Below, piece by piece: positions 8,914-16,608 of a stretch of 64,000 bases of DNA (the stretch's first letter is position 1; every line of letters starts with the position of its first letter). The notes under the pieces are model-generated. The model was not told the DNA's origin and did no database searches. It saw only the letters and a list, made by a program, of their open reading frames with translations. The DNA is from Desulfobacter sp. (GTDB taxonomy: Bacteria; Desulfobacterota; Desulfobacteria; Desulfobacterales; Desulfobacteraceae), in contig CP054837.1 in NCBI GenBank assembly GCA_028768525.1, positions 1,656,001 through 1,720,000 of the forward strand, read 5' to 3'. Position numbers and translations under genes: made by a program.

Positions 8914-8950
8914 TAAAAAAAGGCCCTGCATGGTTGCAGGGCCTTTTTTT
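8914..8950 (-). terminator. Intrinsic terminator after etfA
   Basis: A perfect ten-base stem (aggccctgca / tgcagggcct) with a four-base loop is flanked by an A-run (8914-8920) on the left and a T-run (8944-8950) on the right. It can therefore work in both directions. It lies just downstream of the etfA stop on the minus strand and isolates the Etf operon from the chemoreceptor gene. Confidence 0.92.
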
Positions 8951-8967
8951 GATGCAGTGCGTGTTAT

Positions 8968-9936
8968 CTAAAGTTCTTCAATGGCTTCCTGGAGTTCGGG
9001 CATGAACTCAAGGATGTCTTCCACAACACCCACGTCGGCCACCTGGAAAATCGGGGCTTTGGGGTTTTTATTCACGGCAACGATAAAGGGGTTGCCCTTT
9101 ACGCCGCCCATGTGCTGGAAGGAGCCGGAAATACCCATGGCCATATAGACTTTAGGTTTGACCGTCTGGCCGGAGGTGCCGACCTGGCGTGATTTTTCAA
9201 GCCATTTGGCATCGACGATGGGCCTGGAGCAGGAAACAACGGCGCCCATGGCGTCGGCCAGTTCCTGGGCCACTTCGATGTTGTCTTCATCTTCAATACC
9301 TCGGCCGATGGAAACCAGCACGTCGGATTTGGTGATGTCCACGTCGCCGACTTCAGCTTCAACCACTTCCAGGAAGGTTCTTTTGGCAGCCAGGTCGCCG
9401 GCATCGCCGGATTTATCCGTAACAGAACCGCCGGCATCGCCGCCCTCAACCGGGGCAAAGGCACCCGGGCGAATGGTGATGACCGCGCCTGAGGATACAT
9501 CTGAAGTCACATGGGTGGATACGGCACCGCCCAGTTCCTGGCGGACGATTTTCAGCAGATCGCCGTCTTTGCCTTCAAAATCAACCACGTCGGCAACATA
9601 GGCGGAATCCAGTTTCACGGAGAGGCCCGGGGCCAGGTCCATGCCAAAGGTATCGTGGGCCGCCAGGACAATGGCATCGGCGGGCAGGATGTTAACCAGG
9701 GCCTTTCTGACCACTTCGGCGTTGGGATATGCCAATGCGGCATTGTCAACCTTAATGACCTCTTTATAGTATTTGGCCATTTCATTGGCAACACCGTCCA
9801 GGTCGGCGCCGGAACCGGTGACGATGGCGGTCACGGTTGCGCCGGCTTCGATTTTTTCAGCCGCTGCAGGATACTCCAATGCCACATCTTCTGCAGCACC
9901 ATTCTTGAACGGGATATACGCATAAATCTGTGTCAT
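8968..9936 (-). CDS. etfA: Electron transfer flavoprotein, alpha subunit
   Basis: The FAD-binding large subunit of the cytosolic EtfAB heterodimer, which collects electrons from acyl-CoA dehydrogenases. The 322-residue product has the N-terminal ETF domain and, from about residue 200, the FAD domain with VSCSRPIVDAKWL, GQTVKPKVYMAMGISGSFQH and GNPFIVAVNKNPKAPIF. It starts two bases after etfB and has ggaggactc upstream. The operon order, EMO then etfB then etfA, suggests that the reduced Etf passes electrons to the membrane oxidoreductase encoded upstream. Whether it bifurcates cannot be settled by eye, but linkage to EMO favours the non-bifurcating type. Confidence 0.97.
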   Translation of the reverse strand: MTQIYAYIPFKNGAAEDVALEYPAAAEKIEAGATVTAIVTGSGADLDGVANEMAKYYKEVIKVDNAALAYPNAEVVRKALVNILPADAIVLAAHDTFGMDLAPGLSVKLDSAYVADVVDFEGKDGDLLKIVRQELGGAVSTHVTSDVSSGAVITIRPGAFAPVEGGDAGGSVTDKSGDAGDLAAKRTFLEVVEAEVGDVDITKSDVLVSIGRGIEDEDNIEVAQELADAMGAVVSCSRPIVDAKWLEKSRQVGTSGQTVKPKVYMAMGISGSFQHMGGVKGNPFIVAVNKNPKAPIFQVADVGVVEDILEFMPELQEAIEEL

Positions 9937-9938
9937 GA

Positions 9939-10727
9939 TTAGAGTCCTCCTTTTGCTTTCAGCTTCTCAATCAGTTTTTCGATAATCTCATCAGTGGAGC
10001 CTTCAAGCATTTCAGCGCCGTCGCCCATATCGGGTACAAAGTAATCCACCCGTTTTGTCTTGGCACCGGCTTCGCCCACGGCGCCTTCGTCAACGCCCAG
10101 GTCGCCTGCTGATTTTACAGGAATTTCAACCTTGGCCACCTTACGGATGCCGCGGATGCCCACGTAACGGGGTTCGTTGATACCGGTCTGAATGGAAAGC
10201 ACGCAGGGAAGTTCGATTTCGTTCATTTCCTGGTTGCCGCCTTCGATTTCACGGCCGACCTTGATTTTAGCATCGCCGTCCACTTCAATTTTATTGACCA
10301 GGGAGGCATAGGGGTAGTCCAGCATGGCGGCCAGCATGCCGCCCACCTGACCGGCACCTTCATCGGCCTGGGCGCCGGTGAGGATCAGATCGTATTTTCC
10401 CTTTTCTATTTCAGCCTTGAGGATGGCGGCAATACCCTTGCCGTCGGAGCCTTCAAAGGCATCGTCAGACAGAAGAACGCCGTTGTTGGCGCCCATGGCC
10501 ATCTCACGTCTCAAAACTTCTTCGGCCTCGTCGTCCCCCACGGTCACGACGGTGACGCTGCCGCCGACATTATCCACGATCTGAATGGCCTCTTCAACTG
10601 CATAGTTGTCCCACTCATTCACAGAATAAACCAGATCGTCACGGTCCAGGTCGTTTCCGGCGGAATTCAGTTCAAATTCGTTCTCAGCTGTATCTGGAAC
10701 GCGTTTGACGCATACCAAAATTTCCAT
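9939..10727 (-). CDS. etfB: Electron transfer flavoprotein, beta subunit
   Basis: The small subunit of EtfAB, 262 residues. Recognisable parts are MEILVCVKRVPDTAENEF at the start, the glycine-rich nucleotide-binding segment, and LTGAQADEGAGQVGGMLAAM followed by EIELPCVLSIQTGINEPRY, which are typical of EtfB. Acidic residues are unusually frequent. AAGGAGG stands nine bases before the ATG. It lies 80 bases after the EMO gene and two bases before etfA, so the three form one unit serving beta-oxidation or a related acyl-CoA pathway. Confidence 0.97.
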   Translation of the reverse strand: MEILVCVKRVPDTAENEFELNSAGNDLDRDDLVYSVNEWDNYAVEEAIQIVDNVGGSVTVVTVGDDEAEEVLRREMAMGANNGVLLSDDAFEGSDGKGIAAILKAEIEKGKYDLILTGAQADEGAGQVGGMLAAMLDYPYASLVNKIEVDGDAKIKVGREIEGGNQEMNEIELPCVLSIQTGINEPRYVGIRGIRKVAKVEIPVKSAGDLGVDEGAVGEAGAKTKRVDYFVPDMGDGAEMLEGSTDEIIEKLIEKLKAKGGL

Positions 10728-10807
10728 CTTCGCCTCCTTAAAAATACTTGATTTACATGGCTGCCGGCGGTGATTCCGGCCGGCAGCCGTTTTCAGTCAA
10801 TTTTTAC

Positions 10808-12874
10808 TTATGCTAGATGTTCTTCTATAAGCTGTGTAAAATCCAGGGCTTCCATCTTCCCTTCAAGCCCGGCCACCTTGATGGCATCCTGGATGTTCAC
10901 CAGGCAGAAGGGGCAGGCGGTGACAATGACATTGGCACCGGCTTCGGCAGCCATGTTCACCCTCAAAACGCCCATGCGGGTCTCTTCTTCGGGTTCGTAA
11001 AAGAGCATCAGACCGCCGCCGCCGCAGCAGAAGGACCGGTCGCGGCTCTTTTCAAGTTCAACCCGGGTCAGGCCGTCAATGGCGTCCAGAGCTTCCCTGG
11101 GATCTTCGTACACCCCGTTGTGGCGACCCAGGTAGCAGGGATCGTGGTAGACAAAAACCTTGTCCGGGTCATTGCAGGGGTTGAGTTTAAGGGCGCCGGA
11201 GGCTACTTTCTCCGCCACCACGGTGGAAATATGCTTTACCGTGGGCAGGCCCGTATAATCATTTTTCAATGCATTGTAGGCATGGGGATCGGCGGTGACG
11301 ATTTCCTTTACACCGGATTCCAGGATGGCTTCGGTGTTCTCCTCTTTGAGGGTCTGGTAGAGCATTTCCTCGCCGAAACGAACCACCTCGTTACCGGAAT
11401 CCTTTTCCGCCTTGCCAAGGATACCGAAGTCCACACCGGCCTTTTCAAGGATGATGGAGGTTCTTCTGGCAATTTCCTGGATATTGTCGTCATAGGAGGT
11501 GATACTGTCCACAAAATAGAGGGTATCGGCGGACTCTTTGTTGAGATCTTTAATGGTATGCTCGGCTTTGAACTCTTTATCCTTGGCCCAGTCGGCACGT
11601 TTCTTTTCCATTTTGCCGTAGGGGTTGCCGCGCTTTTCAAGGGCCTTCATGGGTTTCTGCAGGGACTGGGGCACCATGCCCTCGTCAACCATGCCCCGGC
11701 GCATGTCGACCATCTTGTCGATGTATTCGATCCCCAGGGGACATTCCTGTTCACAGGCACCGCAGGTGGTGCAGGACCAGATCTCGTCCTCGGTATAGAT
11801 ATCCTCCACCAGCATGTTGGGGGACTTGTAGATCTCGCCTGTCATGGGATAATTCTTGAAGATCAGATCCCGGGCCTTGATGGTGATGAACCTGGGAGAA
11901 AGGGGCCGGCCCACTGCATTTGCCGGGCACTGGTCGGAACACCGGCCGCAATCGGCGCAGGAGTAGAAATCCAGCATGTGTTTCCAGGTGAAATCTTCCA
12001 GTTTTTTAACGCCAAAGGATTCCAGGTCGTCCAGATCCGCATCGGAAACGCCGTGCATGACGGGTTTGATATTGCCGCGGCGGGTTCTCATGAAAAAGAC
12101 GTTGAAAAAGGAAGTAATAACATGGAAATGCTTGCCCATGGGTAAAAAGCAGAGGAAGAAGAAAAAGGCAATGTCATGGACAAAGTACATGGTCACGTGC
12201 AGGCCCTGGAGAAAGCCCAGTGAGGAGGTTTCCAGCATGCCTTTGAAAAACCATACCAGGGTCAGGGGGGCCACGGAATGGCTGTGGACGGTTTCCCTGG
12301 CCGCGTAAGCCAGTTCCGAGGCTTCAAACAGACTTTCGGAGAGCATCAGGGTGGAGATGATGCCCAGGACGAATACCGCCTCTGCAGTGTGGTCTTTTCC
12401 GTATTTCTCAGGGACCGCGTACCGTGAAGGTTTAAATATCCCCCGGCGGACGGCGGCGATGATACAGGCGATGAGCACGCCCGTTGCGGCGTAGTCTTTG
12501 AATACATTATAAATTGCACCCAGTCTGCCGTCGAAGCCCGGCAGGACAAAGCCGTCGGACAGGCCGACAATCACTAGGGTGGTGGAACGGATGGACAAGA
12601 CCAGGAAACCGGCAAAAATGACGATATGCAGGACGCCGGCCAGCATGTAACGGGGCTGCCGCATCTGGCCCAGCCAGACGGTCACAAGGTTTTTGATCCG
12701 CACCGGAATGTCACCGAACCGCTTATCCGGATTTGCCCGGACCAGGGGAGCGATGCGCCGTGCCATGATATAGGTGAACAAGCCCACACCGACGACGGGC
12801 AGAATAAAAGACAAAATAATGGTTGGAAAGAAACCGAAAAGTTTAAAACTTGCCGGACCAAGAATTGAAGACAT
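10808..12874 (-). CDS. EMO-type Etf:quinone oxidoreductase (membrane Fe-S protein)
   Basis: A 688-residue fused membrane protein. Residues 1-270 hold about six helices of NarI-like cytochrome b type with several histidines. Next come two [4Fe-4S] motifs: CADCGRCSDQCP near 306-316 and CTTCGACEQECP near 370. The C-terminal half has two cysteine-rich CCG domains, with HDPCYLGRHNG and FCCGGGGGLM. This matches the family described as electron-transferring flavoprotein:(methyl)menaquinone oxidoreductase in syntrophs and sulphate reducers, which passes electrons from Etf to the quinone pool. The ATG at 12874 is chosen over a GTG at 12880 because GGGAGG lies nine bases before the ATG but only three before the GTG. 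Linkage to etfBA supports the role. Confidence 0.88.
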   Translation of the reverse strand: MSSILGPASFKLFGFFPTIILSFILPVVGVGLFTYIMARRIAPLVRANPDKRFGDIPVRIKNLVTVWLGQMRQPRYMLAGVLHIVIFAGFLVLSIRSTTLVIVGLSDGFVLPGFDGRLGAIYNVFKDYAATGVLIACIIAAVRRGIFKPSRYAVPEKYGKDHTAEAVFVLGIISTLMLSESLFEASELAYAARETVHSHSVAPLTLVWFFKGMLETSSLGFLQGLHVTMYFVHDIAFFFFLCFLPMGKHFHVITSFFNVFFMRTRRGNIKPVMHGVSDADLDDLESFGVKKLEDFTWKHMLDFYSCADCGRCSDQCPANAVGRPLSPRFITIKARDLIFKNYPMTGEIYKSPNMLVEDIYTEDEIWSCTTCGACEQECPLGIEYIDKMVDMRRGMVDEGMVPQSLQKPMKALEKRGNPYGKMEKKRADWAKDKEFKAEHTIKDLNKESADTLYFVDSITSYDDNIQEIARRTSIILEKAGVDFGILGKAEKDSGNEVVRFGEEMLYQTLKEENTEAILESGVKEIVTADPHAYNALKNDYTGLPTVKHISTVVAEKVASGALKLNPCNDPDKVFVYHDPCYLGRHNGVYEDPREALDAIDGLTRVELEKSRDRSFCCGGGGLMLFYEPEEETRMGVLRVNMAAEAGANVIVTACPFCLVNIQDAIKVAGLEGKMEALDFTQLIEEHLA

Positions 12875-12901
12875 ATTCACTTACCTCCCGTTGAGTAATA
12901 T

Positions 12902-12919
12902 AATGAATTCAGGTTCATT
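12902..12919. promoter_or_regulatory. TetR-type operator before the EMO-etfBA operon
   Basis: A perfect 6-6-6 inverted repeat, AATGAA-ttcagg-TTCATT, lies 28-45 bases before the EMO start codon. A near-identical palindrome sits at 13611-13628 in front of the adjacent TetR gene, so both are likely bound by that regulator. On the minus strand a possible TTGACG (12950-12945) with TAAAGC 17 bases on would put the operator at or just after the transcription start. Confidence 0.65.
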
Positions 12920-13000
12920 GAGCTTTATTAAACATAGGCTGTGCCGTCAAGCAAAAAGCCGTATTCACCTAATTTTTACCATTTATATAATGGATGCCGT

Positions 13001-13585
13001 TTATTTCCCCCGAACGCCTGTCATGTAAAGGTCCACCAGCGGATCAGCCATGGAGACCAGGTCATAGCGGCCGTGGGCCGATACCCAGGTGGAAATCACC
13101 CCTTCCACCGCCCCCAGGATAAACCGCTTCACCAGCCCCACAAACAGGTCCTGGCGGATGGCCCCTTCGATCTGGCCCTGTTCGATGATATCCGATAACA
13201 GATCCAGGTACATCTTGGAAATATCCTTGATCTGGTGTTCGATTTCCCTCAGGTACCTGACCTCGGACTGAAAAATCACCGCCATGTTTTTATCGTTCTG
13301 AAACTCCTGGAGATGGCAGCGGATGAGATTGCGCAGCTTGTCCTCGGCATTGGTTCCGCTGGCCACGGCGGCATTCATCTTTTCAAACACGGATTCGGTT
13401 TTAAAACTGATGAATTGGTAGAGGATATCATCCTTGTTTTTAAAATAAAGGTACAGGGTTCCGTCAGCCACACCGGCCTGCGCCGCAATCTGGGAAATGG
13501 TGGCTTTGTAAAAGCCGTACTCGGCAAAAACAGCACCGGCACTGTTTAATATCTTATGATATTTTTCAGTTTTATTTTTTTGCAA
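13001..13585 (-). CDS. TetR/FadR-like transcriptional repressor
   Basis: A DNA-binding regulator of about 194 residues. The N-terminal helix-turn-helix (KILNSAGAVFAEYGF, ISQIAAQAGVADGTLYLYFKNKDDIL) is classical TetR, very like the FadR/YsiA branch that senses acyl-CoA and controls fatty-acid oxidation. The C-terminal part is a helical ligand domain. The frame is open to a GTG at 13627, but a TTG at 13585 has AGAGGGG nine bases upstream, and the operator at 13611-13628 overlaps the GTG, so the TTG is preferred. It lies directly upstream of, and in the same direction as, EMO-etfBA. Acyl-CoA-released repression of that operon and of itself is inferred from the paired palindromes. Confidence 0.88.
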   Translation of the reverse strand: MQKNKTEKYHKILNSAGAVFAEYGFYKATISQIAAQAGVADGTLYLYFKNKDDILYQFISFKTESVFEKMNAAVASGTNAEDKLRNLIRCHLQEFQNDKNMAVIFQSEVRYLREIEHQIKDISKMYLDLLSDIIEQGQIEGAIRQDLFVGLVKRFILGAVEGVISTWVSAHGRYDLVSMADPLVDLYMTGVRGK

Positions 13586-13610
13586 ATTCTTTTGCCCCTC
13601 TTTTCGGTCA

Positions 13611-13628
13611 AATGAATAACGGTTCACT
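13611..13628. promoter_or_regulatory. Second TetR-type operator, before the regulator gene
   Basis: AATGAA-taacgg-TTCACT matches the palindrome at 12902-12919 in 11 of 12 arm bases and shares the GG at the end of the spacer. It lies just upstream of the preferred TTG start of the TetR gene, as expected for autoregulation. Confidence 0.6.
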
Positions 13629-13903
13629 CATCTAACAATAGATCAAATCAAATGTCAAGTCCCGGACCAATAAAAAAATGTAATTTATATTATTATTTTT
13701 TTCTATATTTACAGGATGTTATAAAGACCGTGCTTTTTCATGTCAAAAAAAGCCAGCCTTTCAAAACCCTTCACTTTGTTCTGAATAAGAATTCATTATC
13801 CCGATAAGGCTTGATTTTAGGGCGGTTTCATGACAAAAAATAAAGATCATTTATATCAGATTTTGATTGTTCAAAGCCATATCGGCTATGGGAGGAAAAT
13901 AAA

Positions 13904-15190
13904 ATGTCAGAATTATATACCGAAGAATTTCAATCCATCCTTGACTACGGCAGACCGCCCAATGTCAAAAAATGTTTCCCCAACTCCAAGGCCCTGATCG
14001 TCAGCGGCAAATACATTGACCAGGCCATGCTGGCCAAGGGCGGCTGTATGACCATAGCGGCCAACGGCCGAAGCTCCTTTGTCATCAGGGGCGCCCTTGC
14101 CGCGGCCCAGCGGGCCAACGCTGCCATCATCATAGAAATTGCCAGGTCCGAAGGGGGAACCGCCGCATACTGCCCCACCAGCCTCTGGAACATTGCCCGT
14201 CAGACCGATGCCTATATGAACGAAATGGGCATCACCGTTCCGGTAGCCATCCATGCAGACCACTTCGGCATTAAAAAGCCTGAAGATGTAGAACCGGCCA
14301 AGACTGAGATCCAGTCTCTGTTCGATGCGGGGATTACCTCCATTGCCATTGACGCCTCACACATGCCCGACGACCAGAACCTTCTGGCCAATATCGAACT
14401 CTACCCCTATGTGCCGGAATGGGCCGGCCTTGAAACCGAAGTCGGGGAGATCAAAGGAAAAGAAGGGCTGTCAACGGATGAAGAAGCCCTTTTCCTCATC
14501 CAGGGCCTCAACGCCCACAATATCTTCCCGGACTGGATTGCATTGAACAACGGCACCACCCACGGCATTGAGCAGACAGATGCAGGCATCAATGTGGAAC
14601 TGACGGCCCAGATCCATGACGCCCTGGCACCCTACGGCATTTCCGGGGCCCAGCACGGCACCTCGGGCAACAATTCCGACCGCCTCCGCCAGATTGCCTC
14701 CCAAACCCGGACCACCAAGGCCAATGTGGCCACGGCCCTGCAGATGATCTCCTGGGGGGTGAAAGTCAATGACTATGGCAACGCCATTATGGACGACACC
14801 GGCAGCTTCATCAAAGAGTCCGGCAAAGGGGTAACCGCCGAAAACTGGAAAAAAATGCTGGCCTATGCCGCAGACAACGACTGGCAGGGCGGCAATTTCA
14901 AAAAGCTGAACCTTCCTTTTGAAAGCTGGCTTCTGGCCCAGACCGCCCCGGTAAGAGACCGGATGGTCAAGGCAGTGGAATCATTTGTTTACACCCTGCT
15001 CACCGATGTGTTCAACGCAACGGACACAGCCGATTATGTCAAAAAACAAATCCTTGAGAGCCGGTCTCATTTCCCCGGATTCAAGGCTGAAAAAATCGAA
15101 GATGAAAATGACTGGACCCGGGAAAAGATCCTTGAGAAGGCGTCCAAAATCGTTGTGGATAAAGGACCTGATGGGGATTGGGACGATTAA
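13904..15190 (+). CDS. Class II fructose-bisphosphate aldolase
   Basis: Zinc-dependent aldolase of glycolysis and gluconeogenesis, cleaving or forming fructose 1,6-bisphosphate from dihydroxyacetone phosphate and glyceraldehyde 3-phosphate. The 428-residue form is longer than the E. coli enzyme (about 359). Metal-site motifs are VAIHADHFG, LETEVGEIKGKEG, ALNNGTTHG and GAQHGTSGNN. GGGAGGAAA precedes the ATG. It stands alone, monocistronic, about 280 bases from the divergent TetR gene. In an autotrophic or acetate-using anaerobe it would serve sugar synthesis; this is inference. Confidence 0.93.
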   Translation: MSELYTEEFQSILDYGRPPNVKKCFPNSKALIVSGKYIDQAMLAKGGCMTIAANGRSSFVIRGALAAAQRANAAIIIEIARSEGGTAAYCPTSLWNIARQTDAYMNEMGITVPVAIHADHFGIKKPEDVEPAKTEIQSLFDAGITSIAIDASHMPDDQNLLANIELYPYVPEWAGLETEVGEIKGKEGLSTDEEALFLIQGLNAHNIFPDWIALNNGTTHGIEQTDAGINVELTAQIHDALAPYGISGAQHGTSGNNSDRLRQIASQTRTTKANVATALQMISWGVKVNDYGNAIMDDTGSFIKESGKGVTAENWKKMLAYAADNDWQGGNFKKLNLPFESWLLAQTAPVRDRMVKAVESFVYTLLTDVFNATDTADYVKKQILESRSHFPGFKAEKIEDENDWTREKILEKASKIVVDKGPDGDWDD

Positions 15191-15199
15191 AAAAAAATC

Positions 15200-15227
15200 T
15201 AAAGTTTTAATTTTGCCTGTCCGATAA
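15200..15227 (+). promoter_or_regulatory. Sigma-28-like promoter of the flgM cluster
   Basis: TAAAGTTT, then 12 bases, then TCCGATAA. The flagellar sigma-28 (FliA) consensus is TAAAGTTT-N11-GCCGATAA, so this differs by one base in the -10 element and one base in spacing. It lies 22 bases before the first gene of the flgM cluster, which makes late-flagellar control likely. Confidence 0.75.
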
Positions 15228-15249
15228 TGGGTTTAAGGAGAAAATTAAA

Positions 15250-15672
15250 ATGCAGATTCCGTCATATCAGATACAGAATGTCCTGAAGGTCTATTCCAGA
15301 CAATTGAGTCAGGGCAAAATGCTGAGCAAAAGCAAATTCGGCAATGCGAATAAGGTATCTGCAGACAGTGTTAACATATCATCTGAAGGAAAACGGCAGG
15401 CCATCATTGACAAGGTGGCCGCCAATATTGTCGACCGGATCATCACCGAAGGCCCTAAAGAGGGGAATGAGGAACAGATCACCGATCAGATTGAAAAGGA
15501 ACTGGGAAAAAAGATAAACTTTACCAAGGGAAAAACCCAGTTCACCTATACCACTGTTGACGAAAACAATAATAAGGTTGTCAAAACCTTGTCTGTAGAA
15601 GATTCCAGGTTTGTTGTGGAACGGATGACCGAACTGGCACGCCAGGTTGCAGACAACAATATGGAATCCTGA
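15250..15672 (+). CDS. Small flagellar-cluster protein, unknown function
   Basis: A 140-residue hydrophilic protein starting MQIPSYQIQNVLKVYSRQL, with AAGGAGAAAATTAAA before the ATG. From memory, similar small proteins sit beside flgM in other deltaproteobacteria (Desulfovibrio), but no function is established to my knowledge. The middle contains VNISSEGKRQAIIDKVAANI, which echoes the SINLSS segment of FlgM; this suggests a FlgM-like N-terminus followed by a separate helical region. It is the first gene after the sigma-28-like promoter and ends 13 bases before flgM. A role as a flagellar secretion or regulatory partner is inferred only from position. Confidence 0.65.
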   Translation: MQIPSYQIQNVLKVYSRQLSQGKMLSKSKFGNANKVSADSVNISSEGKRQAIIDKVAANIVDRIITEGPKEGNEEQITDQIEKELGKKINFTKGKTQFTYTTVDENNNKVVKTLSVEDSRFVVERMTELARQVADNNMES

Positions 15673-15685
15673 GGAGACCGCAGAC

Positions 15686-15976
15686 ATGAAAATTACAAAC
15701 ACACCCCCAACTTACATCAACCAGACCTATGCCAACCAATCAAACCGGACGGTTAAAAGCAAGGCCTTAAAGTCGGATGTAAAAACAGACAGCATCAACC
15801 TATCATCCACCACCCGGGACATGCAGAAAATTTCTGCAGCATCACAAACCGATCCCGAAAACAGGATTAAAAAGGTGGAGGAGCTCAAAGCAAAGGTGCA
15901 GTCCAACCAGTACAGCGTCAACGCTGACCAGGTGGCGGAAAAAATGCTTGGACATTTTCTGGACGAACTGGGATAA
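15686..15976 (+). CDS. flgM: Anti-sigma-28 factor FlgM
   Basis: A 96-residue protein with the FlgM layout: a disordered polar N-terminus and a C-terminal helical half (RIKKVEELKAKVQSNQYSVNADQVAEKML) that binds FliA. The best-known motif is the KVEELKAKVQSNQYSVNADQ-type helix. FlgM holds sigma-28 inactive until the hook is finished and is then exported through the flagellar basal body. The ATG at 15686 is preferred over one at 15647 because GAGGAG precedes it by nine bases and the longer frame would overlap the upstream gene. Its own sigma-28-like promoter implies negative feedback. Confidence 0.85.
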   Translation: MKITNTPPTYINQTYANQSNRTVKSKALKSDVKTDSINLSSTTRDMQKISAASQTDPENRIKKVEELKAKVQSNQYSVNADQVAEKMLGHFLDELG

Positions 15977-16149
15977 GCGGCAGCTTTTTCCCGGTTCGCC
16001 GGTTCCGTCTGCATCCCGCCCACGCCCCACCCCAGCCAACCACCTGTAATAATAGAACAAAACAGCCAGATACAAATCCTTCCACGGCATAATAAATACC
16101 GGCACACAATTTGCTTTCTTTATTTTCAAGAATTTAAAAGGAGGCCAGT

Positions 16150-16608
16150 ATGATCAACATCCATAATATCAACGAAATTGCCCAGGCCCTGGGCGGGCAG
16201 TCCCAGACCAGGCAAAAATCGGGGGAGGCTGCCGATGCTTTTGACGCCGTACTCAATTCTGCCCTGAATAAAACCGACTCGGCCGAAAATGCCACGGCAG
16301 CCGACGGCCTGGAAGAAATTGCCGCCCCCGGCTTCAATCTGGAGCCCGTGTCATCCATTGTAACCGGAAAAACCGACAAACTGATCGGCATGCTGGAAAG
16401 CTATGCAGGCCAGCTGGAAAACCCGGGGGTCTCATTGCGCCAGATGGAGCCCGTATTGGAGGAGATTAATGCAAAGGCGGACGCCCTTCTTGAAAAAACC
16501 AAACTTCTCGGGGAAGCGGACAGCGGCCTGAAGGATATTGCCACCCAGACCGCCGTGACCGCCAGGACGGAATATATGAAATTCCAGAGGGGTGATTACC
16601 TAAGCTGA
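16150..16608 (+). CDS. Small helical protein beside flgM, unknown function
   Basis: A 152-residue soluble, mostly helical protein, preceded by AAAGGAGGCC. It ends with AVTARTEYMKFQRGDYLS. The first 60 residues are low-complexity and Ala/Asp-rich, the rest has amphipathic helices (KLIGMLESYAGQL, LEEINAKADALLEKTKLL). The length resembles FlgN-type chaperones, but the sequence is not clearly FlgN, so that remains only a possibility. It lies 173 bases after flgM and may be part of the same transcript. Its last nine bases overlap the convergent mazG gene. Confidence 0.6.
   Translation: MINIHNINEIAQALGGQSQTRQKSGEAADAFDAVLNSALNKTDSAENATAADGLEEIAAPGFNLEPVSSIVTGKTDKLIGMLESYAGQLENPGVSLRQMEPVLEEINAKADALLEKTKLLGEADSGLKDIATQTAVTARTEYMKFQRGDYLS

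Noticed and set aside
10817..12145. Plus-strand frame opposite the EMO gene
   Set aside because: Antisense to conserved cysteine motifs of EMO; no independent support.
13781..13800. TGAATAAGAATTCA palindrome before the aldolase gene as a third TetR operator
   Set aside because: Half-sites and spacing differ from the two matching operators, so chance is as likely.
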